NCBI GenBank assembly: GCA_022705325.1
Contig: JAKJER010000025.1
Coordinates: forward strand, 1 to 64,000
DNA: 64,000 nt
Source: Planctomycetota bacterium
GTDB lineage: Bacteria; Planctomycetota; Phycisphaerae; SM23-33
Direction: 5' to 3'
Position 1 is the stretch's first letter, and every line of letters begins with the position of its first letter. The notes beneath the pieces are model-generated. The model was not told the origin of the DNA. It made no database searches and worked only from the letters and a program-made list of their open reading frames with translations. Both the position numbers and the translations under genes were made by a program. This document shows positions 30,793 through 39,075 of the stretch, in pieces.

Positions 30793-31119
30793 TCACAGCG
30801 CCTCCAGGACGGCGGCGTGTTCCTTCGCCCGCCCGCGGAGCACCCCGGACACGCACGAAAGAAAGCCGCTCACGCAGGGCGTCTTGAGGCGGTACAGCAT
30901 CCGCAGGCCGTCCTTGCGACAGTCGAGGACGCCGGCCTGGAGCATCAGCGCCAGGTGGCGCGAGAGGTTGGGCCGCCCGCAGCCGATGTGAGCGGCGATG
31001 TCGCAGACGCACTGCTCGCCGTCGGCAAGGAAGTCCACCACAGCCAAACGGATCGGGTGGGCCAGGGCCTGGAGCACCTGGGCTTTGAGTTCGTACAGTC
31101 GTTTGGCGTTCTTGTCCAT
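30793..31119 (-). CDS. arsR: ArsR/SmtB-family metal(loid)-responsive repressor
   Basis: A 108-residue winged-helix repressor. The sensing motif GEQCVCDIAAHIG places Cys37 and Cys39 in the first recognition-helix region, as in As(III)/Sb(III)-sensing ArsR proteins; Cys47 and Cys67 could add a third ligand. The DNA-contacting part reads CGRPNLSRHLALMLQAGVL. C-terminal cysteines (82, 89) are extra. It would bind the GTTAC/GTAAC inverted repeat in its own promoter and release it upon metalloid binding, controlling the whole downstream cluster. As it is the first gene of the unit, autoregulation is expected. Confidence 0.9.
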   Translation of the reverse strand: MDKNAKRLYELKAQVLQALAHPIRLAVVDFLADGEQCVCDIAAHIGCGRPNLSRHLALMLQAGVLDCRKDGLRMLYRLKTPCVSGFLSCVSGVLRGRAKEHAAVLEAL

Positions 31120-31139
31120 GGAGGCCTCTGAGTCAGTAA

Positions 31140-31176
31140 GTTACCAAATAGTAACATAGTAACCAATGAGAATCAA
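31140..31176 (-). promoter_or_regulatory. arsR promoter with overlapping operator
   Basis: On the minus strand TTGATT (31171-31176) and TACTAT (31148-31153) are 17 bases apart. An inverted repeat GTTAC (31140-31144), six bases, GTAAC (31151-31155) overlaps the -10 hexamer. A further GTAAC is at 31159-31163. This is a typical position for ArsR repression. Confidence 0.65.
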
Positions 31177-31228
31177 GAGAATTCCTGACACGATTCGTAC
31201 GGGTCGTGCGGAGCCCAAAGGGGGGCAC

Positions 31229-31262
31229 GCGATACACGGGACCGAGCGATACACGGGACCGA
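31229..31262. repeat. Perfect 17-bp tandem duplication
   Basis: GCGATACACGGGACCGA occurs twice in a row, at 31229-31245 and 31246-31262, in the divergent spacer and ending 10 bases before the ATG at 31273. It may reflect a recent slippage event or a pair of binding sites. Confidence 0.8.
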
Positions 31263-31272
31263 CGAGTGCGTT

Positions 31273-33459
31273 ATGTCCTGCATGAGCCAATCGACAGTAA
31301 GAGCGGCGTGGGCAATAGCGGGCGTCTGGGTGGGGCTATGGTGCGGCGCGGCGGGCGCTGAGGGGGCCGAGAAGGCTCCTGTCGGCTCGGCGCGGCCCGC
31401 GGGGTCCGGCAACGGGGCCGCCCTGGCGGACTTGGACATCCTTGGCGAGGATTGTCCGCGCGTGTTCTTCTTCCGAGCGAGCGAGGGCTTTGCCGCCAAT
31501 GCGCGGATGGAGTATCCGCGGTGGGAACGGAGTTTCGAGCGGCTGATGGGGATCATGGGCAAGGCGCTGGACGAGGAGGTCATCGGGCGGGAGACCCGCA
31601 ACGGGGAGTTCTTCACGCGGTTCAAGCGGTCGCACCCGCGCCAGGCGGTGTTGCTGCACTACAACGGCAACGCTCGCGATCCGCGATGGCACGGCGAGCG
31701 GTTCGCCGCCGGGCAGTGGCTGTATTACAACGGGGCCCGCGTGCTGAAGGACGTGCCAGCCGAAGCGGGCGAGAGCGAGATTCACGTCAACAATCCCGCC
31801 CTGTTCCGCGTGCAGACGGGGCGGTATCGAACCGCCAACGAGGACGTTGGCCTGTGCGAACTGGACGCGTCGGGCCGGCCCGACTGGTCGCGCTGCGAGC
31901 AGGTCCAGCTCGTCTCGATCGACCGCCAGCGGAAGGTGCTGCGGGTGAAACGCGGCTGTTACGGCACAGCCCCCCGTTCGTTTGCCGGCGGTCGAGCGTA
32001 TGCGGCCGCCCACGTCAGCGAGGGCCCGTGGGGCGCGAAGAACAATCTGCTGTGGGCATACAACTACTCGACGCGGTGTCCGAAAGACTCGCGAGGGCGG
32101 ACCTGCGGACAGGTCCACGCGGAGCACTTGGCGGAGTTGCTGGGGCCGGGGGGCAAGCTGGAGGCGTTTGACGGGCTGGAGTTCGACGTGCTGCACCATG
32201 TCTGTCCGCCGTTGCGGGGCAACCGCGGCAGCGACTGCGACGCGGACGGACAGGCTGACGGCGGAGTCTTCGACGGCGTCAACGAGTACGGGCGGGGCGT
32301 GATCGAGTTCTGCCGCGAGCTTCGCCGTCGGCTGGGCGAACGGCGGATCCTGCAGGCCGACTGCACTCTGGGGGCGGAAGGAGAGGCCGCCCAGCGGGCT
32401 TTCGGCCTGCTCAACGGCGTCGAGAGTGAAGGCTGGCCCCGCCTGCGCGACTATACCCATTTTCACGACTGGTCGGGCGGGCTCAATCGCCTGGGCTACT
32501 GGCGGGCGAACTCGCGCGGGCCGGTCCTGAGCTACGTCAACCACAAGTTCATCATGCCGGGCGAGAAGCCGGGCCAGACTCTGATGCCCGAACTGCCTTT
32601 TGGCGTGCACCGGCTGGTGTTCGCTGCTGCTGTGATGAGCGATGCCGCCATCTGCTATTCGTTGCCGCCTGCGGACAAGGGGGGCGAGTTGATCGGCGTG
32701 TGGGACGAGTTGTGGATGGGGGAAGAGAAGAAGCTGGGCTACCTGGGCAAGCCGCTGGGGCCGGCGGTGCATCTGGCGATGGAACGGCCCGACGTGCTCA
32801 AGGGGATCGGCCTGCCCCCCTCGCCGCAGCTTGCCGGGCGTCTGGCGACGGGCGACGCGGAGTTGAGCGTGGCGGATGGGGTGCTGACGGCTCGAGCGAA
32901 GGCGGACAAGGCGGCGTCGTTTCGGTTGCGGCTGGCTGGGCTGGCATGTCCGGAAGGCGAGTTGGTGGTGCGGCTGAAGGCTTCGGCTGACCCGCCTCGA
33001 GGGATGCCCAGAGAATGCGCCCGGATCGTCAAGGTCAGCCTGGTGGAACCCGGTCGGCCGGCGGCGGCAAGCATGCCCAAGGGTGCGGAGCGTCCGCCGC
33101 AGTACCTGATGGCGTACCTGGGCGAGCGGGCGTTCGAGGCGACGTTCTACTTTCGCCAGGCGGGGCCCATGGCCGGCGTGGATCTGGAGTTCGAGTCGGC
33201 AGGGCCCGTGCGGATCGAGGCGTTGACGGCGCACGCACACGGCGACGCGATGGTGAGGGCCTTCGAGCGCGGGGCGGTGCTGGCCAACCCGTCGAAGCGC
33301 CCGTACACGTTCGACCTGGGTCGGCTTTGGCCGGGGCGGGCGTTTCGTCGCCTGAAGGCCACGCGGGGCCAGGACACAGCCGCCAACGACGGCTCGGCGG
33401 TGGGAGACTCGCTCACGTTGCAGGCTTTAGAGGGCCTGTTCCTGGTGAGAACGCGTTAG
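31273..33459 (+). CDS. Secreted protein of unknown function, possibly glycoside-hydrolase-like
   Basis: A 728-residue exported protein. Residues 1-29 form a signal peptide (ending AAGAEGAEK). I do not recognise a family. The central part has features of a TIM-barrel sugar enzyme: YYNGARVLKDV, GLEFDVLHHVCPP, a Ca-binding-like GSDCDADGQADGGVFDG, and GVESEGWPRL. The C-terminal third (about 510-728) looks like beta-sandwich accessory domains. No catalytic pair can be assigned with confidence. The nearest neighbours are a divergent arsenic-type cluster and, 108 bases downstream on the same strand, an HzsA-related multiheme protein; with the latter it may form one transcript. ATG 31273 or 31282 could be used. 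Confidence 0.7.
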   Translation: MSCMSQSTVRAAWAIAGVWVGLWCGAAGAEGAEKAPVGSARPAGSGNGAALADLDILGEDCPRVFFFRASEGFAANARMEYPRWERSFERLMGIMGKALDEEVIGRETRNGEFFTRFKRSHPRQAVLLHYNGNARDPRWHGERFAAGQWLYYNGARVLKDVPAEAGESEIHVNNPALFRVQTGRYRTANEDVGLCELDASGRPDWSRCEQVQLVSIDRQRKVLRVKRGCYGTAPRSFAGGRAYAAAHVSEGPWGAKNNLLWAYNYSTRCPKDSRGRTCGQVHAEHLAELLGPGGKLEAFDGLEFDVLHHVCPPLRGNRGSDCDADGQADGGVFDGVNEYGRGVIEFCRELRRRLGERRILQADCTLGAEGEAAQRAFGLLNGVESEGWPRLRDYTHFHDWSGGLNRLGYWRANSRGPVLSYVNHKFIMPGEKPGQTLMPELPFGVHRLVFAAAVMSDAAICYSLPPADKGGELIGVWDELWMGEEKKLGYLGKPLGPAVHLAMERPDVLKGIGLPPSPQLAGRLATGDAELSVADGVLTARAKADKAASFRLRLAGLACPEGELVVRLKASADPPRGMPRECARIVKVSLVEPGRPAAASMPKGAERPPQYLMAYLGERAFEATFYFRQAGPMAGVDLEFESAGPVRIEALTAHAHGDAMVRAFERGAVLANPSKRPYTFDLGRLWPGRAFRRLKATRGQDTAANDGSAVGDSLTLQALEGLFLVRTR

Positions 33460-33527
33460 GCCAGCCGGCGGTCGGCATCACTTGGCGTAGGCGGTTTATC
33501 TCTCCCCCGACGGGAGGTACAATCCGG

Positions 33528-33533
33528 TTGTGT
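33528..33533 (+). promoter_or_regulatory. -10-like hexamer (TACAAT) for the first HzsA-related gene
   Basis: TACAAT lies 34 bases before ATG 33568. No clear -35 match at normal spacing. The ribosome site GGAGAG follows. Confidence 0.35.
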
Positions 33534-33567
33534 CGCGGTGGACGTCCGCGTCCGGAGAGACTGCGCG

Positions 33568-36500
33568 ATGAGACAGGCATTGACAGTTGCGTGCGCATTG
33601 ATCCTGGCGACCTGTCCGGCGCGGGCGCAGCCCGCAGCCAGACCCGACGAGGGGCCGGTCGCGCGGTGGGAGTTCGACGGGCGGTTGACCGATACCTCGG
33701 CCGCCGGGGGCAACGACTGGAAGCCGGCAAACGGTCAGGTCCGATACGTGTCGTCCGAGCAGGTAGGCGGCGTGCGGGGTCAGGCGCTGGCGCTGGGGGT
33801 CGAGCCGGGAGACGTGCAACTGTTGACGACGGAGCCGTCGGCGGACCTGCGGCTGGGGGCGAGCTACACCATCGAGGCGTGGATCTTGCCCACGCGTCTT
33901 GCCACCTGGAACCGGTTGCTTCTGCGCTGGGGCGGGCCCAGGAGCTACGCATATCACGTGGCCCTGCACGAGGGGCGCATCAGCCTGGCTCACGGTCAGG
34001 CCGACGGCAAGTGGCTGCTGTGCGACGGCGACAAGGTCGAGCCGGGGCGGTGGCATCACGTGGTCGCGGTTGCGCGGCGCGATCAGGCCGGGGCGACCCG
34101 CTCGACGTTGACGGTGTACGTGAACGGCCGGCCGGGCCAGGCGGTCCCGTTCGACGGGACGATCGGCGACGACCCGGCTCAGAAGATCGGGCTGGGCGAC
34201 GACGTTCCGCCCGGTGGCGACGCCGTGCGATTTCGCGGCTACGTGGACGAGTTGACCGTGTGGAAGCGGGCGCTGGGTGCGGAGGAGATCCGCTCTCGCT
34301 TCGCCTTGCGGGCGGGCGAACTGGAGAAGCTGGCGCAGGCGCAGCGGCAGGCGGAAGCAAAACGCCGGCTGGCGGCGTTGGGGCGGTTGCGGGAGGCGGC
34401 TAGGCATCGCGGGGCCAGGCAGATCGTCTTCGCCGAGCGCGGGCCCGGGCGCGACATCGCCGGACACTACTACGCCAACTTCGGCTACGCGTGCACCGAC
34501 CCGAGCCTGTGGTTCCACGCCCGCGACGGCGGGAGGTTGTGTCTGCTGGACCTGGACACGGGCGAGTTGCGGGCGCTGGTGGATGACGCGGGCGGAGGCG
34601 TCCGCGACCCGTGCGTCCACTACGATGCGGACAAGGTGCTGTTCTCCTACCGCAAGGCGGGCAGCCATCACTACAACCTGTACGAGGTTGGCCTGGACGG
34701 CAGGGGACTGCGGCAGCTCACCGACGGGCCATGGGACGACGTCGAGCCCGCGTACCTGCCCGACGGGGGGATCGTCTTCGCGTCCAGCCGCTGCAAGCGA
34801 TACATCGGGTGTTGGCTGGTCGCGTCGGCCATCCTGCATCGCTGCGACGGCGACGGGCGAAACATCCGTCCGCTCTCGTCGGGCAGTTTCACCGAGAACA
34901 CGCCCTGCGTGCTGGGCGACGGGAGGATCCTCTACACGCGGTGGGAGTACGTCAACCGCGACGCGGTCAGCTATCACCACCTGTGGACGATGAGCCCGGA
35001 CGGGACGGCGCAGATGGTGTACTACGGCAACGGCCGGCCGGGCGGGGTGTTCATCGACGCCCAGGCCGTCCCGGGCGGGAGCGAAGTGGTCTTCACCCTG
35101 TCGCCCGGGCACGGCACGAACGAGCACGGCGGGTCGGTGGCGGTGGTCCGGCCGGGCCTCGGGCCCGACTCGCCGGCGGCCGTGCGGGTGGTCGCTCACG
35201 GGCGGGACTTTCGCGACCCGTTCCCGCTGGGCGAGGAGCGGTACCTGGCCGCTCGCGGACACGAGATTGTCCTGCTGGACGAGGCGGGCGGTTGCCAGAC
35301 GGTCTACCGCGGCGGCGAGATGGTGCACGAGCCTCGGCTGGTGGCCCGCCGTCCACGCGAGCGGGTGATCCATCCGCAGGCGGACCTGCGGCGGCCCACG
35401 GCTACGCTGGTGCTGGCCGACGCCTATGCCGGGCGACGGATGGAGACGGTGAAGCGAGGCTCAGCCCGCAGGCTGCTGGTGATGGAGGAACTGCCCAAGC
35501 CGGCCAACTACCACGGCGGAGGCAGCCAGCCGATCGGGCACGGGGTGACCAGCACGCTCAAGCGGGTGCTGGGGACCGTGCCGGTCGAGGCGGACGGGTC
35601 GGCGCATTTCGAGGCGCCGGCCCTGCGGAGCCTGTACTTCGCCCTGCTGGACGAAAACGACCTGTGCATCAAGCAGATGCGGAGCTTCGTGACGCTTCAG
35701 CCGGGCGAGACGGCCGGGTGCGTCGGGTGCCACGAGCCTCGGACTCAGGCCCCGGCCCATGCGGGCTCGGCGACGGCGGCGGCGGCCCGCCCCGCCAGCC
35801 GCATCGAGCCCGCCGCCGGCGCGCCGGACGTCGTCGACTTCCCCCGCGACGTTCAACCGGTGCTGGACCGCCACTGCGCGGGCTGCCACAACGCTCGAGA
35901 TCGCAAGGGCGGCGTGGTGCTCAGCGGCGACCGCGGAGTCGTCTACTCGTTGGCCTACTACGAGTTGCTGCTGCACTGGCAAACGCAGGACACCGCCGGC
36001 TCGCCCTGCGACGGGACGGGGCGGCAGCACGGCAACGATGAGCCGTACGGCTCGTTCAGCGGCGGCGCCCCCCTGATGCGAAAGATCGACAGCCATCATC
36101 ACGACGTGAAGCTGTCGGCCCCGGAGCGCACGGCGGTGCGGTTGTGGATCGACACCGCCAGCCAGTATGCCGGCACGTACGCGGCCATCGGGACCGGGCA
36201 GATCGGCGGATGCTGGGGCAACAACCGCCCCGTGCGCGAGATGGCCGACAACTGGCCCGAGACGCCCGCCTGCCGCGAGGCTGTAGAGCGTCGCTGCGCC
36301 CCATGCCACGGACGGATGATGCCGCGTCACGCGACCGACCAGCTCCCGCTGTCGTTCGGAGACATGTTGTCCTGGGAGCGGCCGCTCAGTCGCTTCTCGC
36401 GCCACCGGCTGTTCAACCTGACCCGTCCGGAGGCGTCGCTGATCCTGCTGGCCCCGCTGGCCAAGGCGGCCGGCGGGTACGCGACCGCGCCGGCGCAGGC

Positions 36501-36807
36501 CGGGCCGGCCAAGGTGAGCGAGGACCGGCGCAAGAGGCCGACGGCGGTGAGCCACCCGGTCGTTTTTGCCGGGAAGGACGATCCGGACTTCGGGCGGATC
36601 CTGGCCCACGTTCGCTCGGCGGGTCGGCGGCTGAACGAGATCAAGCGTTTCGACATGGCGGGCTTCCGCCCACGGGAGGAGTACGTCCGCGAGATGAAGC
36701 GATACGGGGTGCTGGAGCCCGACTTCGACCTTTCTCGCGAGCCGATCGACGTCTACCTCACCGACCGGCTGTACTGGAAGCTGTTCGAGTGGCCGGGCGG
36801 GCGATAG
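33568..36807 (+). CDS. HzsA-related multiheme protein with N-terminal LamG domain
   Basis: A 1079-residue secreted protein. A signal peptide (about 1-21) precedes a LamG/concanavalin-like domain (about 28-235; VARWEFDGRLTDTS to GYVDELTVWKRALG). A TolB/PD40-like beta-propeller follows (about 290-640; LRQLTDGPWDDVEPAYLPDG), then a C-terminal cytochrome-type region with three CxxCH haem sites: CVGCH near 716, CAGCH near 770 and CAPCH near 910. The central and C-terminal layout matches planctomycete proteins named HzsA-related after the hydrazine synthase alpha subunit. This does not imply anammox; no hydrazine synthase beta/gamma genes are present. LamG suggests carbohydrate binding, so a redox role at a polysaccharide surface is possible. 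A paralogue is at 51267-54143. Confidence 0.85.
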   Translation: MRQALTVACALILATCPARAQPAARPDEGPVARWEFDGRLTDTSAAGGNDWKPANGQVRYVSSEQVGGVRGQALALGVEPGDVQLLTTEPSADLRLGASYTIEAWILPTRLATWNRLLLRWGGPRSYAYHVALHEGRISLAHGQADGKWLLCDGDKVEPGRWHHVVAVARRDQAGATRSTLTVYVNGRPGQAVPFDGTIGDDPAQKIGLGDDVPPGGDAVRFRGYVDELTVWKRALGAEEIRSRFALRAGELEKLAQAQRQAEAKRRLAALGRLREAARHRGARQIVFAERGPGRDIAGHYYANFGYACTDPSLWFHARDGGRLCLLDLDTGELRALVDDAGGGVRDPCVHYDADKVLFSYRKAGSHHYNLYEVGLDGRGLRQLTDGPWDDVEPAYLPDGGIVFASSRCKRYIGCWLVASAILHRCDGDGRNIRPLSSGSFTENTPCVLGDGRILYTRWEYVNRDAVSYHHLWTMSPDGTAQMVYYGNGRPGGVFIDAQAVPGGSEVVFTLSPGHGTNEHGGSVAVVRPGLGPDSPAAVRVVAHGRDFRDPFPLGEERYLAARGHEIVLLDEAGGCQTVYRGGEMVHEPRLVARRPRERVIHPQADLRRPTATLVLADAYAGRRMETVKRGSARRLLVMEELPKPANYHGGGSQPIGHGVTSTLKRVLGTVPVEADGSAHFEAPALRSLYFALLDENDLCIKQMRSFVTLQPGETAGCVGCHEPRTQAPAHAGSATAAAARPASRIEPAAGAPDVVDFPRDVQPVLDRHCAGCHNARDRKGGVVLSGDRGVVYSLAYYELLLHWQTQDTAGSPCDGTGRQHGNDEPYGSFSGGAPLMRKIDSHHHDVKLSAPERTAVRLWIDTASQYAGTYAAIGTGQIGGCWGNNRPVREMADNWPETPACREAVERRCAPCHGRMMPRHATDQLPLSFGDMLSWERPLSRFSRHRLFNLTRPEASLILLAPLAKAAGGYATAPAQAGPAKVSEDRRKRPTAVSHPVVFAGKDDPDFGRILAHVRSAGRRLNEIKRFDMAGFRPREEYVREMKRYGVLEPDFDLSREPIDVYLTDRLYWKLFEWPGGR

Positions 36808-36894
36808 GGGAGGCGGCTTGCTCCTTTTTTGCGTGCGAGCCGGTCAGGACAGATGGGGTGTCCTACAATACGGGTGAAGACACACGCCGCCGAC

Positions 36895-36940
36895 CTCAAC
36901 CGCCGCCGGGCGGGGGGACGGCGGCGGCTTATTGTACCCA
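36895..36940. terminator. GC-rich hairpin between convergent genes
   Basis: CCGCCGCC (36900-36907) pairs with GGCGGCGG (36920-36927). The stem is flanked at longer range by TACAATA (36864-36870) and TATTGTA (36930-36936), also inverted. It lies between the ends of the HzsA-related gene and the TolC-type gene and may serve both strands. Confidence 0.5.
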
Positions 36941-36958
36941 CGTCGAGAAGGGGAGGAC

Positions 36959-38407
36959 TCACGGGCCGGACAAGTCGCTCAGCAATCCCCCGGTAGCCCG
37001 GGCCAACTCGGAGCGGGCGATGTCCATGTCGAGATTCTGGCGCGTCATCTCAAGTCGCGACTGGGTCAGCGTTCGCTCGGCTGACAGAACCTCCAGGAGG
37101 TCGACCTCTGCGGCGTTGAACGCGTCCTGGGCCTGTTGCAGGTTCTTCTCGGCCAGGGGAAGAACGCGATCGGCATACGTGAGGAGTTGTTCGCACGCGG
37201 CCTGGGCGGCTGTGAAGGCCTGGCGGACCTGGCGGACGGCGAGCTGGTCGGCGGTCTCGGCATCGGCCTGGGCCTTGGCCAGTTCCGCGCGGGCCCGGGC
37301 GATCCGAGCCTGGTTGCGGTCGAAGATGGGCAGCGTCATGTTCACGCCGGGCCCGGCGGCGGTCATCGTGCCCATGCCGGTGGTGTCGCGTTCGACGCCC
37401 GCGCCGAGGGAGACTTCCGGTAGCGCCCCCAGCTTGGCCCCGCGGAGGGCGTGCGCCTGGGCCTGAAGCGTCCACCGGGCCGCCAGCAGGTCCAGCCGGC
37501 GACTGCGGGCCAGGGCAACGGCGGACGGTTCGTCGGCCAGACTGTCATGACGCGACGTCCTGGCGGGCACATCGCGATCGCGGGCGGGTCCCGCGGCGAT
37601 GGGGGCGGTGGTGGCGCTGTCGGGTTGCAGAGGCTTCTGGATCGCAGGCGTGGTTGTCTGAGTTACTGTCCAGTCGGCCGACGCGTCGGCCAGGCCCATC
37701 AGTTCCAGCAGGGTTCGTTTCTCGCGGTCGAGTTCCAGGCGCGCGGAGCGTCGTGCGACCTGGTTGAGCAGCATCTCGGCTTCCAGGCGGTTGACGTCGA
37801 GGCTGGTGCCCATGCCGGCCTCGAACTTCGTGCGGGCGGCCCGCAGGGCGCGCTCGAAGTTGCGCTGCTGGAGATCGTACAGCGCCAGCACGTTCTGGGA
37901 GTAGACGACGCGGCTGCAGGTCTGCTCGGTCCGGGCAGCCAGGTTCAGCGTCGTGTCCGTAACGCGAAGGACGGTCTGCTGAAGGAGGGCGTGTGCCGCG
38001 CGCGTGCGGGAGGGAATAAGCCAGAGCGTGGAGAGCGTCTGCATGGCCCCGCCGGTGATCATGCTGCCCCCGTTGCCCGCGAACATGAACATGGAGCTGA
38101 GCGTGGGATTGGGCGGCAGGCCGGCCTGGACCATGTCGGCGCGGGCGGCGGCGATCCGCGTGAGGTCGGAACGGATCGATCGGTTGTTCCGCAGGGCGAT
38201 GCGGACGGCCTGTGCCGCCGTCAGGGGCGAGCGGACGTCCCAGTCGCCCGCTCCAGCGGGAGCGTCCCACTCAGGGGATCGACCGGTGCGATCTTGGACC
38301 AGGGCGGCCGCCAGGTCCATTTCGGCGGCGGGGTCGGTGCTCTGGCAGCCGGCCATCGCCACGGCCATCGCCGCTGCCAGGACTGTCTTCGCTATCGCAC
38401 TGTTCAT
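36959..38407 (-). CDS. TolC-family outer membrane efflux lipoprotein
   Basis: A 482-residue outer membrane channel subunit. A lipoprotein signal (lipobox AMAGCQ, Cys20) precedes two OEP repeats. The first covers about 60-250 (VRIALRNNRSIRSDLTRI, QAGLPPNPTLSS), the second about 300-480 (ARIARARAELAKAQADAE and FNAAEVDLLEVLSAERTL). The long amphipathic helices and the repeat of an A-x(2)-D-LLE motif are typical of TolC/CusC-type proteins. It would form the exit duct for the HlyD/ABC/FtsX system encoded upstream in the same orientation. ATG 38407 with AGGAG was chosen over the ATG at 38500 because the lipoprotein signal begins there. Confidence 0.88.
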   Translation of the reverse strand: MNSAIAKTVLAAAMAVAMAGCQSTDPAAEMDLAAALVQDRTGRSPEWDAPAGAGDWDVRSPLTAAQAVRIALRNNRSIRSDLTRIAAARADMVQAGLPPNPTLSSMFMFAGNGGSMITGGAMQTLSTLWLIPSRTRAAHALLQQTVLRVTDTTLNLAARTEQTCSRVVYSQNVLALYDLQQRNFERALRAARTKFEAGMGTSLDVNRLEAEMLLNQVARRSARLELDREKRTLLELMGLADASADWTVTQTTTPAIQKPLQPDSATTAPIAAGPARDRDVPARTSRHDSLADEPSAVALARSRRLDLLAARWTLQAQAHALRGAKLGALPEVSLGAGVERDTTGMGTMTAAGPGVNMTLPIFDRNQARIARARAELAKAQADAETADQLAVRQVRQAFTAAQAACEQLLTYADRVLPLAEKNLQQAQDAFNAAEVDLLEVLSAERTLTQSRLEMTRQNLDMDIARSELARATGGLLSDLSGP

Positions 38408-38515
38408 GATGGACTCCTGCACGCTTGCTCGTACGCCGAAGGACGCGATCTCGGTCGCGTCGGCCGCGCGTCGGGCCACGACGTTTGTGTTGTACGGCAT
38501 CGCGCCGCCTCTGAA

Positions 38516-39061
38516 TCAGGCGGCTGGCTTGACGTAGACCGATTTGGCCTTCACGCTGACGCCCTTGCCGTCCGGGCTGCGCTTGAGAGTGCCCGTGACG
38601 ATGACCTGCGAGAGCGGCTTGAGCCCTCCGGCGCCTTTCAGGTCGGCCTTGATCGTCATGCCTTCCTTGTCGGCCACCTCGACCAGCAGGGTCTTGGCCG
38701 CCAGGACGTCCTGCGGCTCACAGCAGAGGTCCCAGGGGGCGGGGCAGGTGTCGCCGGGCCTTTCGTTGCAGGCCGGAAGGGACATGTCGGCGATGACCAT
38801 GGCGGCCCGGCCTGGAACGAAGGGTTCCGTTCGTCCGGCCACCCGGCCAAGGACGATGACCTGGTCGCCGTCCTTGGCGTCGGCGACGATCTTGCCGACG
38901 TCGGCGGCATCTGGAGGCGCCTGGGCGACAAAGAGGTCCTTGGGCATTATGCCAGCCTGGGCGCCCTTCTGGGGCGGCCTGGTCTTGGCATCCTTGTTGT
39001 CGCAGCCGACTACGGCAGCCAACAGGGCGACGACGGCAATCTTCCACAAGTTCGCGTTCAT
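38516..39061 (-). CDS. Cysteine-containing lipoprotein of the efflux operon
   Basis: A 181-residue lipoprotein (lipobox AAVVGC, Cys20). The body is beta-rich and might be OB-fold-like: GDQVIVLGRVAG, AAMVIADMSL, then a cysteine block with ACNERPGDTCPAPWDLCCEP (Cys98, 106, 113 and 114), and finally IVTGTLKRSPDGKGVSVKA. The CPAPWDxCC block looks like a metal- or haem-binding or disulfide motif. I do not know a characterised homologue. AAGGAACCCC before ATG 39061 is a good ribosome site; another ATG at 39076 overlaps the stop of the upstream FtsX gene. Its place between FtsX and TolC genes suggests an accessory periplasmic part of the efflux complex. Confidence 0.75.
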   Translation of the reverse strand: MNANLWKIAVVALLAAVVGCDNKDAKTRPPQKGAQAGIMPKDLFVAQAPPDAADVGKIVADAKDGDQVIVLGRVAGRTEPFVPGRAAMVIADMSLPACNERPGDTCPAPWDLCCEPQDVLAAKTLLVEVADKEGMTIKADLKGAGGLKPLSQVIVTGTLKRSPDGKGVSVKAKSVYVKPAA

Positions 39062-39075
39062 GGGGTTCCTTTCCA

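Noticed and set aside
33568..36807. Hydrazine synthase and hence anammox metabolism
   Set aside because: Only the general propeller and cytochrome layout is shared. No beta or gamma subunits, hydrazine dehydrogenase or related genes are present.
36864..36936. Divergent pair of TACAAT promoters
   Set aside because: They point into the 3' ends of two convergent genes with no coding region to serve, and they form the outer arms of an inverted repeat around a GC stem, so a terminator is likelier.
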